Assembly: GCF_023716485.1 (NCBI RefSeq)
Contig: NZ_CP092418.1
Coordinates: 547,501-611,500 of the forward strand
Reading direction: 5' to 3'
DNA: 64,000 nucleotides
From: Microbulbifer variabilis
Lineage (GTDB): Bacteria; Pseudomonadota; Gammaproteobacteria; Pseudomonadales; Cellvibrionaceae
In this document: one piece after another, positions 1-10,736 of the stretch
Numbering within the stretch: position 1 is the stretch's first letter
How the letters are laid out: every line of letters begins with the position of its first letter
Notes under the pieces: model-generated
The model's database searches: none
The model's input: only the letters and a program-made list of their open reading frames with translations
Told to the model about the DNA's origin: nothing
Translations under genes and position numbers: made by a program

Positions 1-63
1 TCAGGCCAATGATTTATCGTTGAGTCTGAATGTTAAAGTCGTTAGTAGTCGTTTGTGTTGTAT
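1..63 (+). other. End of 16S-23S spacer with 5' half of the 23S processing stem
   Basis: No tRNA is visible in this last part of the spacer. Bases 56-70 are the perfect reverse complement of 2936-2950, and 38-47 of 2957-2966, so the ends of 23S pair into a long stem of the kind cut by RNase III. The 16S gene must lie upstream of the window. Confidence 0.75.
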
Positions 64-2943
<2,880 letters not shown>

Positions 2944-3146
2944 TACAACAGAGATGGTTACTAACGACTAGCTAAGCTAGCGGATTGTGGAATGAAAGAC
3001 ACACAATGATCGCTTGCGGTGTATTACTACAGATTGTTTTACCGACTTATTTGGGGTTATCGCCGGTCAGCAGACCGAGGCAAACAGCGATAACACGGTA
3101 GGCCAAGCAAAATTGCTTATAAGACCAACGCCAACCCAAGCCAGTT
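2944..3146 (+). other. 23S-5S internal transcribed spacer
   Basis: About 200 bp between 23S and 5S. It completes the 23S processing stem (2936-2966) and holds no tRNA gene or credible protein gene. Short reading frames here are accidental. Confidence 0.7.
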
Positions 3147-3264
3147 TGCCTGACGACAATAGAGTTGTGGAACCACCTGATCCCTTGCCGAACTCAGAAG
3201 TGAAACGCAACATCGCCGATGGTAGTGTGGGGCTTCCCCATGTGAGAGTAGGTCATCGTCAGGC
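3147..3264 (+). rRNA. rrf: 5S ribosomal RNA
   Basis: Small RNA of the large subunit. It begins TGCCTGACGAC and ends GTCGTCAGGC-like, which pair as helix I. The internal signatures CCGAACTCAGAAGTGAAAC and GATGGTAGTGTGGGG are diagnostic for bacterial 5S. About 118 nt, normal length. It is the last gene of the rRNA operon and is followed at once by a terminator. Confidence 0.96.
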
Positions 3265-3274
3265 TTCTAATCCG

Positions 3275-3307
3275 AAAAGGGCCACCCAATAGGGTGGCCC
3301 TTTTTTT
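3275..3307 (+). terminator. rRNA operon intrinsic terminator
   Basis: A GC-rich stem, AAAGGGCCACCC / GGGTGGCCCTTT with loop AATA, is followed by a run of seven or more T. It lies 10 bp after the 5S gene. Confidence 0.93.
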
Positions 3308-3334
3308 ATGTGCAAAAAAATTGAATGCATAAAA

Positions 3335-3380
3335 AATAAAAACAGAGAATAAAAACAGAGAATAAAAACAGAGAATAAAA
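3335..3380 (+). repeat. Three tandem 13-bp AT-rich repeats plus a partial fourth
   Basis: The unit AATAAAAACAGAG occurs exactly three times head to tail at 3335-3347, 3348-3360 and 3361-3373, then AATAAAA at 3374-3380. The surrounding 3308-3720 stretch is very AT-rich. It could be slippage-born, or an easily melted element belonging with the DnaA-box cluster further on. Confidence 0.85.
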
Positions 3381-3708
3381 AAATAAATTCAAAATACAGA
3401 AAAAATAAAAAGCCCAATCGAATTTTTACTCGCAACACTCCCGCCGAAAAATCCAACTCGGTAAAAGCCAATGAAAAAAGCGCAGGCTCTAAAAAGCTCC
3501 GAAGAGCCTTCCCTCCTATAAATAAAGCACTTTCTTAAATTTTTTCTGTAAGGAAAAAATGGAAATACAAAAAAATAACGCGCTTTATTTAATCTGCACC
3601 TCAAGCACCACCAAAAAAACACCTGAAATTAAAAAGTGCTCTTTAGCCTAGAAAAATCATTGCGTTGAAAAAAACGGCGCAAAAATACCAATAAAAATAC
3701 CGGTGATT

Positions 3709-4020
3709 TTTTGCACGTTTTAATGAACCTGTGCAACCACGGGGTCTGGCGCGGATATACCGCAGTTATGCACAAGTCTATCCAGACTTTCTGTTAATAA
3801 CGCCAAGCGGTGGAAAGTGGATAAATGGCTGGTGTTTTTTTACCCGTTGAAAAGGGCCCCGCGGAAACAGGGGCCTGAGCGTGGATATCCCTGAGTTATA
3901 CACAGCTCTATCCATGGATTCTGTTAGTAACAGCCTGTTAATGGAATGGTCATCAGCAGGAAACAGAAATATGCCTTGGTGTTGTGGGTAACTTGGAAGG
4001 ATGTTCGGGTGTGTGTAAAA
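3709..4020. promoter_or_regulatory. Cluster of DnaA-box-like sites
   Basis: Perfect matches to TTWTNCACA: TTATGCACA at 3766-3774 (+), TTATACACA at 3896-3904 (+), TTTTACACA at 4012-4020 (-). Sites with one mismatch: TTTTGCACG at 3709-3717 (+), TTATCCACT at 3816-3824 (-), TTACCCACA at 3983-3991 (-). From base composition well under one perfect match would be expected by chance in a region this size. DnaA binding is inferred, and the role (titration site, secondary origin, or regulatory site) is unknown. Confidence 0.45.
3750..3934 (+). repeat. Imperfect 55-bp direct repeat, two copies exactly 130 bp apart
   Basis: Copy 1 at about 3750-3804 and copy 2 at about 3880-3934 share GGATAT, CAGTTATGCACA/GAGTTATACACA, CTCTATCCA-like and TTCTGTTAATAAC/TTCTGTTAGTAAC blocks in the same order and spacing. 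Each carries one perfect DnaA-box match at the same internal position, which argues that the box is the conserved element. Confidence 0.7.
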
Positions 4021-4030
4021 GGGGAGTAAT

Positions 4031-4057
4031 AAAAAGCCCCTAGAGAGGGGCTTCAGA
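4031..4057 (-). terminator. Intrinsic terminator of the 4076-5056 gene
   Basis: Read on the minus strand: stem AAGCCCCTC / GAGGGGCTT (loop around TCTA) followed by TTTTATTA. It lies about 20 bp beyond the stop codon of the minus-strand gene. Confidence 0.8.
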
Positions 4058-4075
4058 AAGTACTTACAACTTGAA

Positions 4076-5056
4076 TTAATTTACCTGCTCATAGGCATTG
4101 TCCGGAACTAGATCATACTGCATTTCTTTCAAGCGTAATTCATCAAGGGGAACAAGAGCTGAGGGAAGAGTAAAGTGCCGAATAACTGTACCTGCCTGGC
4201 AGTCTATTATCTCAATATCCTCCTGTGTCTCCTGCAGACTATGTAACAAGCCCTTTAGGTGGGTTGCACTGGCATTGGAGAGGGATTGGTAATCATGTGT
4301 GCCATTGAGCCTGACAAAACGAGCTTCGGCGCCAGCTTCTTCTATACGGAGCCAGGCAATACCGGCTTCCTTTCCAGGTTCTCCAAAGACTATAGGGCCG
4401 AGAGAGTCTTCGTCGACAGGAGCAAAATCTGTGTCGGTTGGGGATAGTAAGGTACCTACCCAAACCCAGCCAGGGAGGCTTATACGGCTAAGCTGCCACT
4501 CACACAACCAGACAGTTTGATCGTCATCAATACGAAATTCTCGATAGTCTCTTTGGCTAAGGTAATTGTCAAAGGAGACTTTGGCGGTGGGGTTGTCTCT
4601 GCGGAAGCTGTGTAGTTGTTGGGTCATCTCATAATTGACTTCCCAGTGTTTTTTTAATCGCCATTGCATGGGGTATTGTCCCCACTCAACGATATATTCT
4701 TCCCGCTCAGAAATGGTTTCAACCACTCGCCAAAAAGCGCCATCAATAAGTATGCAAGTTTCACCAATTTTACATCCTGGCGCGATGATACTGCACTCGG
4801 GAGATGCTTCAGAAGCACTGACGATATGCTCAGCACGCCCCTCAATAACTTCATACCAAGGAAAACCGTGGCGCAGGGGGGGAGGAAAAGCCAGTGCTGG
4901 TCGGCCACCAAGTAAGCGACGGAAAAGTACAGACTTCTCAATTTCAAGGTCAGAAAGTGTATAGCCCTCCTGCTGGGTGATCTGGCCCCAGGCAAAAGCG
5001 GCTCGAATTAAGTGTTTTTCACGGTCTGAAAAGCTCATGGGTGCAGTCATGGGCAA
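4076..5056 (-). CDS. Hypothetical protein, unknown function
   Basis: I do not recognise this 326-residue protein. It has no signal peptide or membrane segment and looks cytoplasmic. It is acidic and rich in tryptophan and glutamate, with an N-terminal MSFSDREKHLIRAAFAWGQ segment that looks helical and a C-terminal part rich in charged residues. The start at 5056 gives MPMTAPMSFS; the ATG for MSFSDREK, six codons in, is an alternative. It stands alone, divergent from the hydrolase gene at 5192 (135 bp shared upstream region) and has its own terminator. Codon use is less biased than in the ribosomal genes. Existence of the gene is likely; no function can be given. Confidence 0.75.
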   Translation of the reverse strand: MPMTAPMSFSDREKHLIRAAFAWGQITQQEGYTLSDLEIEKSVLFRRLLGGRPALAFPPPLRHGFPWYEVIEGRAEHIVSASEASPECSIIAPGCKIGETCILIDGAFWRVVETISEREEYIVEWGQYPMQWRLKKHWEVNYEMTQQLHSFRRDNPTAKVSFDNYLSQRDYREFRIDDDQTVWLCEWQLSRISLPGWVWVGTLLSPTDTDFAPVDEDSLGPIVFGEPGKEAGIAWLRIEEAGAEARFVRLNGTHDYQSLSNASATHLKGLLHSLQETQEDIEIIDCQAGTVIRHFTLPSALVPLDELRLKEMQYDLVPDNAYEQVN

Positions 5057-5191
5057 GCTAAAACTGAAACCTTACCACTCAGAGCAGATGGGTGCTAATG
5101 CAATTCTTCGAGGTTGAGTGGCTGGGGACAGAGATGTTGGAAGTTGGATACACTGCGAAGCTTGGCACCATAGGTTAAGGAGAATAATAAC

Positions 5192-6652
5192 GTGTTAGGG
5201 GTAAACAGTCTTCGAACTGCTATCGCCATATTAAGCGTCTTGTTATTAGCGCCAGTAATAACTGCAAAGGAATTGTCTAATACGCAGGAATGCTATTTGG
5301 ATGGTTGGCGGCACCCATTAAGGTGCGAGCGAATTTCAGTCGGGCACGGAGATAGCAAGGTAAATTTAGCAGTATTTGTTTCACCGGCTCTAGATGAGAC
5401 GCAGCGAGAGCCTTTATATCTTCTTGCTGGTGGTCCAGGTCAGGCCGCGAGTGGTTTGATTCCGCTATTGCACACATTCCGAAAAATTAATCAGAACCGG
5501 GCAATAGTCATGGTTGACCGGAGGGGAACCGGGCACTCTCGGTCATTTGATTGTGGTATAGATCGGCATACACCAATGGATTTATCACTGATTTCCAAAG
5601 AATTGAAGCAGTGTTATCTACAGCAGGCTACTTTTGCTAATTCATTGAGTAGTCGACAAGCGGTTGAGGACCTGGAAAAGGTACGAAAGTATTTTAATCA
5701 CAAGCAAATATCTCTTTGGGGGGGATCTTGGGGGACCCGAACAGCACTTCTTTATCAACAGTGGCATCCGAACAGTTTGAAAACATTGGTGCTCGATGCG
5801 GTTGCACCTATCGATACTAAAGTCTTTCTAAGTGCGGCAGCTGCGGAAGACGCTATTCAAATACTGATGCGTGATTGCAGCTTAGAGCTGAGCTGCTCTA
5901 AGTTTGGAAACTGGAGGGAGGTATTGGATAAATTATTAAGTCAATGGGATGAGTCTAAATCTATGGATTTCCCTGATCCTGTGACAGGAAAGCCAATGAA
6001 GCATTCAATGTCTCGTTGGGTGCTACAAAATACCATACGTGCCGCCCTTTACTCTCCAGAAGCTGCTGCGCAATTACCCTTTGCTATTCAGCAGGCTGGC
6101 TTGGGGAATTATTATCCGCTTGCGGGTATTACTGGTTTATTTCCCGAGTCAGCTTTAGGTATGTTCCTTGGCTTAACGCTTTCTATTGCTTGTGCGGAAG
6201 AATTATCCCGTATCAGTGAGGAGGAGATTTTAGCTGATACTAATGGGTCTTTTGCGGGAAATGCTTTTCTTGAGATATTTGAACGTGGTTGTGAAGTTTG
6301 GCCTGTTGCCGATCGCTCCTATGCTAAACCACAACATCGAGAGCACCCGGTTTTACTAATTTCCGGGGAAGCCGATCCAATAACGCCTCCAAGATATGCC
6401 GAAAAACAACTTGGCTACTTGACCAATAAACAGCATTTAATCATTGCTAGCGGTGGTCATATTAATTCCATGAGAGGTTGTGTACCGCAGTTAATCGAAG
6501 AGTTCCTGGACTCTTCAGGGAAAGAATTGGCAACGACTTGTGTTGATGAAATTCACAGGCCACCGTTTGTGAGTGGAATTTATGGGCCAGAGATAATGCA
6601 GCGCGTAGCGCCTACCACTACAAGTGGAAAGCTTGGGGAGAATGCACTGTGA
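5192..6652 (+). CDS. Secreted alpha/beta-hydrolase, peptidase S33 (proline iminopeptidase/TAP-like)
   Basis: 486 residues with an N-terminal signal peptide (hydrophobic core about residues 8-24, ending near PVITA-KE), so probably exported to the periplasm. The fold signature is clear: GGPGQAAS oxyanion region near residue 80, VDRRGTGHS near 110, nucleophile motif GGSWG with Ser179, Asp395 in GEADPITPP and His423 in GGHINS. This layout is that of the S33 aminopeptidases of the tricorn-interacting/TAP-like type. GTG start at 5192 is supported by AAGGAG nine bases upstream. It overlaps the ABC ATPase gene by 4 bp (GTGA), so the three genes 5192-8591 are probably one transcript. Substrate is unknown; a link between the peptidase and the exporter is inference. 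Confidence 0.85.
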   Translation: MLGVNSLRTAIAILSVLLLAPVITAKELSNTQECYLDGWRHPLRCERISVGHGDSKVNLAVFVSPALDETQREPLYLLAGGPGQAASGLIPLLHTFRKINQNRAIVMVDRRGTGHSRSFDCGIDRHTPMDLSLISKELKQCYLQQATFANSLSSRQAVEDLEKVRKYFNHKQISLWGGSWGTRTALLYQQWHPNSLKTLVLDAVAPIDTKVFLSAAAAEDAIQILMRDCSLELSCSKFGNWREVLDKLLSQWDESKSMDFPDPVTGKPMKHSMSRWVLQNTIRAALYSPEAAAQLPFAIQQAGLGNYYPLAGITGLFPESALGMFLGLTLSIACAEELSRISEEEILADTNGSFAGNAFLEIFERGCEVWPVADRSYAKPQHREHPVLLISGEADPITPPRYAEKQLGYLTNKQHLIIASGGHINSMRGCVPQLIEEFLDSSGKELATTCVDEIHRPPFVSGIYGPEIMQRVAPTTTSGKLGENAL

Positions 6653-7404
6653 TTAAGGTTGAGGGGGTAAATAAGCAATTTTCTGGGGTTTCTATACTGC
6701 GCAATCTTAGCTTTTCTGTGCCAGATGGTGAGATAACGGCCTTGCTTGGTGCTAACGGTGCTGGAAAGACCACGTGCCTGAGAATAATTGCCGGTCTTTT
6801 GAATGCAGATAGCGGCAAAGTTTTTGTTGGTGATATAGACCCTTGTAAAAATCCAAAAGGTGCTCGTAGGCAGCTTGGTATTGTAGGTGATAGGGAGGGG
6901 CTTTATGAGCGGCTCACTGTTGCAGAATATTTATCCTTTTTTGCCTGTGCTCAAGGGCTGACTGGGTCAGAATTAGAATTTGCACTGCAATCGGTTAAGG
7001 AAGAATTAGAACTATCGAACCTGTGGAATCGCCGAACCAAGGGGTTTTCTCAGGGAGAGCGGATGAAAGTTTCTCTCGCTAGAGCATTGGTGCATCGTCC
7101 GAGTCACTTGGTGCTCGATGAGCCAACCCGGGGGTTGGATATACTTGCTGCTCGCCTGTTACGTAAGACGCTTTTGCGCTTGAGGGCAGAGGGAACTGCT
7201 GTTTTATTTTCCAGCCATATTATGGCTGAAGTGCTCGAGCTATCCGACAGAGTTCTAGTTATGGCGGGAGGTTCGATAGTGGGGAGCGGGACCCCGGATG
7301 AACTTATGCAACAGACTGGCTCCGCAAGCCTTGAGGATAGCTTTGTGGAGCTTGCCTATGGGAATTTGTTAGAAAAAGACAAATGCGGTGAGCCGGTAGG
7401 ATGA
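6649..7404 (+). CDS. ABC transporter ATP-binding protein, NatA-like
   Basis: 251-residue cytoplasmic nucleotide-binding subunit. Walker A GANGAGKT is at residues 34-41, a signature FSQGE (a variant of LSGGQ) at 133-137, Walker B LVLDEP at 154-159, followed by the D-loop GLD and the switch histidine in SSHIM near 190. It resembles the NatA/CcmA class that pairs with ABC-2 membrane subunits and exports its substrate. GTG start overlaps the stop of the upstream hydrolase gene; its own stop overlaps the permease start (ATGA). Sodium export is suggested only by the resemblance to NatAB; a peptide or drug is equally possible. Confidence 0.88.
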   Translation: MIKVEGVNKQFSGVSILRNLSFSVPDGEITALLGANGAGKTTCLRIIAGLLNADSGKVFVGDIDPCKNPKGARRQLGIVGDREGLYERLTVAEYLSFFACAQGLTGSELEFALQSVKEELELSNLWNRRTKGFSQGERMKVSLARALVHRPSHLVLDEPTRGLDILAARLLRKTLLRLRAEGTAVLFSSHIMAEVLELSDRVLVMAGGSIVGSGTPDELMQQTGSASLEDSFVELAYGNLLEKDKCGEPVG

Positions 7405-8591
7405 GTTTTAAAAATCTATTTTCTTTGCAGATGCGAGCATTACTTCTTAAAGAGTTACGCGAAGTTTGGCGTGATCGACGCGCCCTAATGATCACACTAG
7501 GTTTCACCTTATTGTTCCCTGTGCTGATCATTAGTAGTGGCGCTTTATCTTTGAAGGTAATGTCTGATACCTCCTTTGATGTAGCTATTATTGGGGCTGA
7601 GTATGCGCCGCTGTTGGAGGAGCAGTTACAGACAGGGGACTTGCGAATTGAGCGCTTGCAAGATGGGGCTCCTCAAGCGCTTTTAGCAGATACATATGAT
7701 GTGGTTCTGCGAATAGAGCAAAACTTTACTGAAGATTATCGAAGCCTGTTGTCTCCCAAGATTTATCTGTATGTAAATAGTGCCGATCAGTCTGCGGGGC
7801 GTGCTGCACAGCTGGTGCAGCAGCAGTTGGCGCTATTTCAGCAGGTGATTGTGCGACAGCGTTTAGCGGCCAGAGGTTTAGCAACTCAGGTTTTAGCACC
7901 GTGGCAGCTTGAGGTGCGGGATGTCAGTACGCCGTCTAGTCGAGGATTGGCAATTTGGGGGCTGATGGTTCCCTTGTTACTGATAATGGCACTGCTAGTG
8001 TGTAGTGCGGCCGCTTCTATTGATACTTCTGCTGGGGAGCGTGAGCGCATGACCATCGAGGTATTATTACAGCAGCCTATAAGCAGCTGGCAACTTGTGG
8101 TGGCGAAAGCTGTAGCCGTTACCAGTATTGGTTGGTTTGGTGCACTTCTTTCTCTGGCAGTTTTAACTTTATCACTTGGCTTGCTTCCCTTGGCTGAGAT
8201 TGGTGTCCGCTTTTCAGCTGGCATCAATGAACTGATGGCGATAAGTCTTATTTTACTGCCCTTAGCACTTCTGGTTGCTGTATTGCAGATTCTGTTATCT
8301 CTGCGTTCCCGTTCTTTTAAAGATGCTCAGATTCAGCTGAGTATTTTACAGGCTCTACCTGTCACACTGTTAATTGTATTGAAATTGTCCAATATTGAAC
8401 TGGACTCGCCCTTGTGGCAGTTGACTCCACTTATCGGGCAGCAGCAGTGGTTGAGTGCATTAATGGCTGGTGAGTCCGTTTCTGTCTCCCTGGCGATAGC
8501 TGGTTCCCTGGTCACCCTTTCTTTGGTCGGGCTGTGTATATTAGTAGGTGCCCGTGCTTTACGGCGTGAAAGCTTACTTGGGGCAACCTAG
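7401..8591 (+). CDS. ABC-2 type transporter permease, NatB-like
   Basis: 396-residue inner-membrane subunit. One membrane segment lies near residues 28-52, then a large extracytoplasmic domain of about 140 residues with the KELREVWRDRRAL motif before it (typical for NatB/ABC-2 exporters), then about five further hydrophobic segments from residue 185 to the end (LMVPLLLIMALLVCSAAASID, GWFGALLSLAVLTL and others). Translationally coupled to the ATPase gene by a 4-bp overlap. Together they make a half-transporter pair that would dimerise. Substrate unknown. Confidence 0.85.
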   Translation: MSFKNLFSLQMRALLLKELREVWRDRRALMITLGFTLLFPVLIISSGALSLKVMSDTSFDVAIIGAEYAPLLEEQLQTGDLRIERLQDGAPQALLADTYDVVLRIEQNFTEDYRSLLSPKIYLYVNSADQSAGRAAQLVQQQLALFQQVIVRQRLAARGLATQVLAPWQLEVRDVSTPSSRGLAIWGLMVPLLLIMALLVCSAAASIDTSAGERERMTIEVLLQQPISSWQLVVAKAVAVTSIGWFGALLSLAVLTLSLGLLPLAEIGVRFSAGINELMAISLILLPLALLVAVLQILLSLRSRSFKDAQIQLSILQALPVTLLIVLKLSNIELDSPLWQLTPLIGQQQWLSALMAGESVSVSLAIAGSLVTLSLVGLCILVGARALRRESLLGAT

Positions 8592-8616
8592 CTGGTGAAC
8601 TGAGAGTTGTAATGGC

Positions 8617-9729
8617 ATGAACGATTTTCGCGAGGGTCTGCTGAGTATCAATTTGCAGTCCATTGCTGACAACTACCTGGATCTGACTAAGCGACTGGCA
8701 GCGGGTACTCGCTGTGGCGCAGTAGTCAAAGCGGATGCCTATGGCCTTGGTATGAATCAGGTAGTGCCGGCTCTGTATAGACAGGGTTGCCGAGACTTTT
8801 TTGTGGCAACGCAAACGGAAGGGGAGCGCCTGCGTAAAGAGCTGGGTGATAGCGTTCGCATTGTTATCTTGACTGGGGTGCGCACCGGAGCAGAGCTGGA
8901 ATGTGTACGCGCAGGATTAATGCCGACACTTTTCACACTAGAGCAGTTGCGCAACTGGGTGGATATTTCCGTTAGTGAGGGGATTAAGGCGCCTTGTGCG
9001 CTAAAGATAGATTCGGGTATGACTCGCCTGGGTATGTCTCCCGAAGAGTTTGACCTACTGCTAAGAGATAGTCAGTTGTTGCGCTCGGCGGATATTCGTA
9101 TTTTGCTGAGCCACCTTGCCTGTGCGGATGAACCCCAGCATCCACAAAACAATATTCAGTTGCGTAGCTTTAAAGCGGCTGGGGAAAGATTGAGGGCCCT
9201 GTGCCCTGAGGTTCAGCTGAGTCTCGCCAATTCATCGGGTATTTTCCTAGGTGAAGAGTATCACTTTGATATTGCGCGGCCGGGCTCTGCGCTTTATGGC
9301 GTCAATCCAATACCCGGGGCCACAAACCCTATGCGCTCAGCTGTGGCACTCAGTCTGCCTATCGTGCAAAAGCGATTTGTCAGCCGTGAACAGTGGGTAG
9401 GCTATGGAGCTACCCAACAAATAGCAGCGGGCAGCTGGTTGGCGGTAGCCCGTGGTGGATATGCCGATGGGATAATCCGGGCTCAGGGAGGGCGTGGTTG
9501 TGGCTGGGCCTATGGCCGCCAACTGCCGATAATTGGCCGGATTTCCATGGATTCCACAACGTTTGATATTTCTGCTCTCTCTCAAGAGGAGCGGGAATCC
9601 CTCCAATCGATTGAGATACTGAATAAAGACCTGACGGTAGATGAGGTGGCTGAATACGCTGGCACCATAGGTTATGAAGTGCTGACCAGCTTAGGGCACC
9701 GTTATTTCCGTCGCTATATAAAAAGTTAA
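8617..9729 (+). CDS. alr: Alanine racemase
   Basis: PLP-dependent interconversion of L- and D-alanine, supplying D-Ala for peptidoglycan. 370 residues, normal length. The PLP lysine is Lys38 in AVVKADAYGLG, and the catalytic tyrosine of the opposite face is Tyr263 in VGYGATQ. The C-terminal beta domain carries the GRISMDSTTFDIS motif. The ATG at 8617 has only a weak Shine-Dalgarno sequence (GAGAG near 8602). It lies 25 bp after natB-like and 5 bp before birA, so it may be co-transcribed with both. Biosynthetic (alr) versus catabolic (dadX) paralogue cannot be settled from sequence alone. Confidence 0.95.
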   Translation: MNDFREGLLSINLQSIADNYLDLTKRLAAGTRCGAVVKADAYGLGMNQVVPALYRQGCRDFFVATQTEGERLRKELGDSVRIVILTGVRTGAELECVRAGLMPTLFTLEQLRNWVDISVSEGIKAPCALKIDSGMTRLGMSPEEFDLLLRDSQLLRSADIRILLSHLACADEPQHPQNNIQLRSFKAAGERLRALCPEVQLSLANSSGIFLGEEYHFDIARPGSALYGVNPIPGATNPMRSAVALSLPIVQKRFVSREQWVGYGATQQIAAGSWLAVARGGYADGIIRAQGGRGCGWAYGRQLPIIGRISMDSTTFDISALSQEERESLQSIEILNKDLTVDEVAEYAGTIGYEVLTSLGHRYFRRYIKS

Positions 9730-9734
9730 TTACC

Positions 9735-10736
9735 TTGCTAGACACTATTAAGAAAAGTCCACTGGAACCATTGCGCCCAGTTTTGGAATTATTGGCTGAT
9801 GGCGAGACGCACTCTGGTGAGGCGCTCGGATTGGCTCTAGGAGTAAGCCGGGCTGCGGTTTGGAAGCAGTTACAGAAGCTAGAGCAGTACGGATTGGCTT
9901 TGGAGTCCATTAAGGGGCAAGGCTATCGCTTGCCTGGTGGTTTGGAGCTCCTGTCCTCAGAAAAAATTTACAGCACATTGGGTGAGCAAGCCGGGGTGCT
10001 ATTGCGAGAGTTGATGTTATTTGATGAGGTCGACTCCACCAATACCGAGTTGCTATCACTCATGGAGGAGGGAAGAGGACACGGGGTTGCACTGCTCTCC
10101 GAGCGGCAGAGTGCCGGGCGCGGTCGTCGTGGTCGGCAATGGGTTAGCCCCTATGGGGCGGGCATCAGCCTATCCATTGGGTGGGAGTTCAATGGGGGGG
10201 TTCAATGCCTCGAAGGATTGAGCCTCGCCGTTGGGGTGGCTATTGCCCGGGCATTGGAGCGCTTTTCGGTACCGGATGTTCGCCTCAAATGGCCAAATGA
10301 TGTTTGGTGTCGCGGTCGAAAGTTATCTGGTGTTTTACTGGAGCTTAAAGGCGATCTTACAGATCGCTGTGCTGTGGTGATTGGTATTGGTTTAAATAGT
10401 GGCCTGCGAAGTGAGATTGCCACGGCAATAGATCAGCCATGGGCAGACTTGCAACAAGTGAAGCCCGGAATATCTCGCAATCGATTGGTTGCAGCGATTC
10501 TGACTGAGCTGCTACCGCTTTTATACAGCTATACCGAACAAGGTTTTGTTGCTTACCGTGAAGCCTGGATGAAGCTGGATCAGTTTGCTGGGCAAAAGGT
10601 TACTCTGCAGGCAGGGAGTCAAACCTGGAGCGGAGTTGCAGTTGGCGTTAGTGAAAAGGGTGCTTTGAAGTTAAATATGGACGGGCAAGTGCAACACTTC
10701 CATGGTGGTGAGATTTCTTTACGGGGGCAGGTTTGA
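9735..10736 (+). CDS. birA: Bifunctional biotin-[acetyl-CoA-carboxylase] ligase / biotin operon repressor
   Basis: Attaches biotin to the carboxyl-carrier subunit of acetyl-CoA carboxylase, and in the BirA family also represses biotin genes. 333 residues. An N-terminal winged-helix domain is present (about residues 10-65, SGEALGLALGVSRAAVWKQL as recognition helix), so this is the DNA-binding class. The catalytic domain has the biotinyl-AMP motif GRGRRGR (about 130-136) and KWPNDV (about 188). TTG start at 9735 is needed to include the full DNA-binding domain; no strong ribosome binding site is seen, so coupling to alr is likely. The stop overlaps coaX by 4 bp. The order birA-coaX is conserved in Pseudomonas. 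Confidence 0.93.
   Translation: MLDTIKKSPLEPLRPVLELLADGETHSGEALGLALGVSRAAVWKQLQKLEQYGLALESIKGQGYRLPGGLELLSSEKIYSTLGEQAGVLLRELMLFDEVDSTNTELLSLMEEGRGHGVALLSERQSAGRGRRGRQWVSPYGAGISLSIGWEFNGGVQCLEGLSLAVGVAIARALERFSVPDVRLKWPNDVWCRGRKLSGVLLELKGDLTDRCAVVIGIGLNSGLRSEIATAIDQPWADLQQVKPGISRNRLVAAILTELLPLLYSYTEQGFVAYREAWMKLDQFAGQKVTLQAGSQTWSGVAVGVSEKGALKLNMDGQVQHFHGGEISLRGQV

Larger units (their letters stand above)
3308..4030. other. Gene-free AT-rich intergenic region
   Basis: No reading frame here has a plausible start, ribosome binding site or protein-like composition; the lysine/phenylalanine-rich frames reflect base composition. It contains the tandem 13-mers, a small dyad (GGCTCT at 3485 / AGAGCC at 3503), the two-copy 55-bp repeat and the DnaA-box-like cluster listed separately. 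I saw no GATC in the 3600-4030 part. Confidence 0.6.

Noticed and set aside
2944..3146. tRNA in the 23S-5S spacer
   Set aside because: No cloverleaf or T-loop signature could be found.
3335..3380. CRISPR-like array
   Set aside because: The 13-bp units are directly abutting with no spacers.
8612..8620. Minimal ATG-GCA-TGA frame overlapping the alr start
   Set aside because: Could be a leader peptide, but one such triplet set is expected by chance and nothing else supports it.
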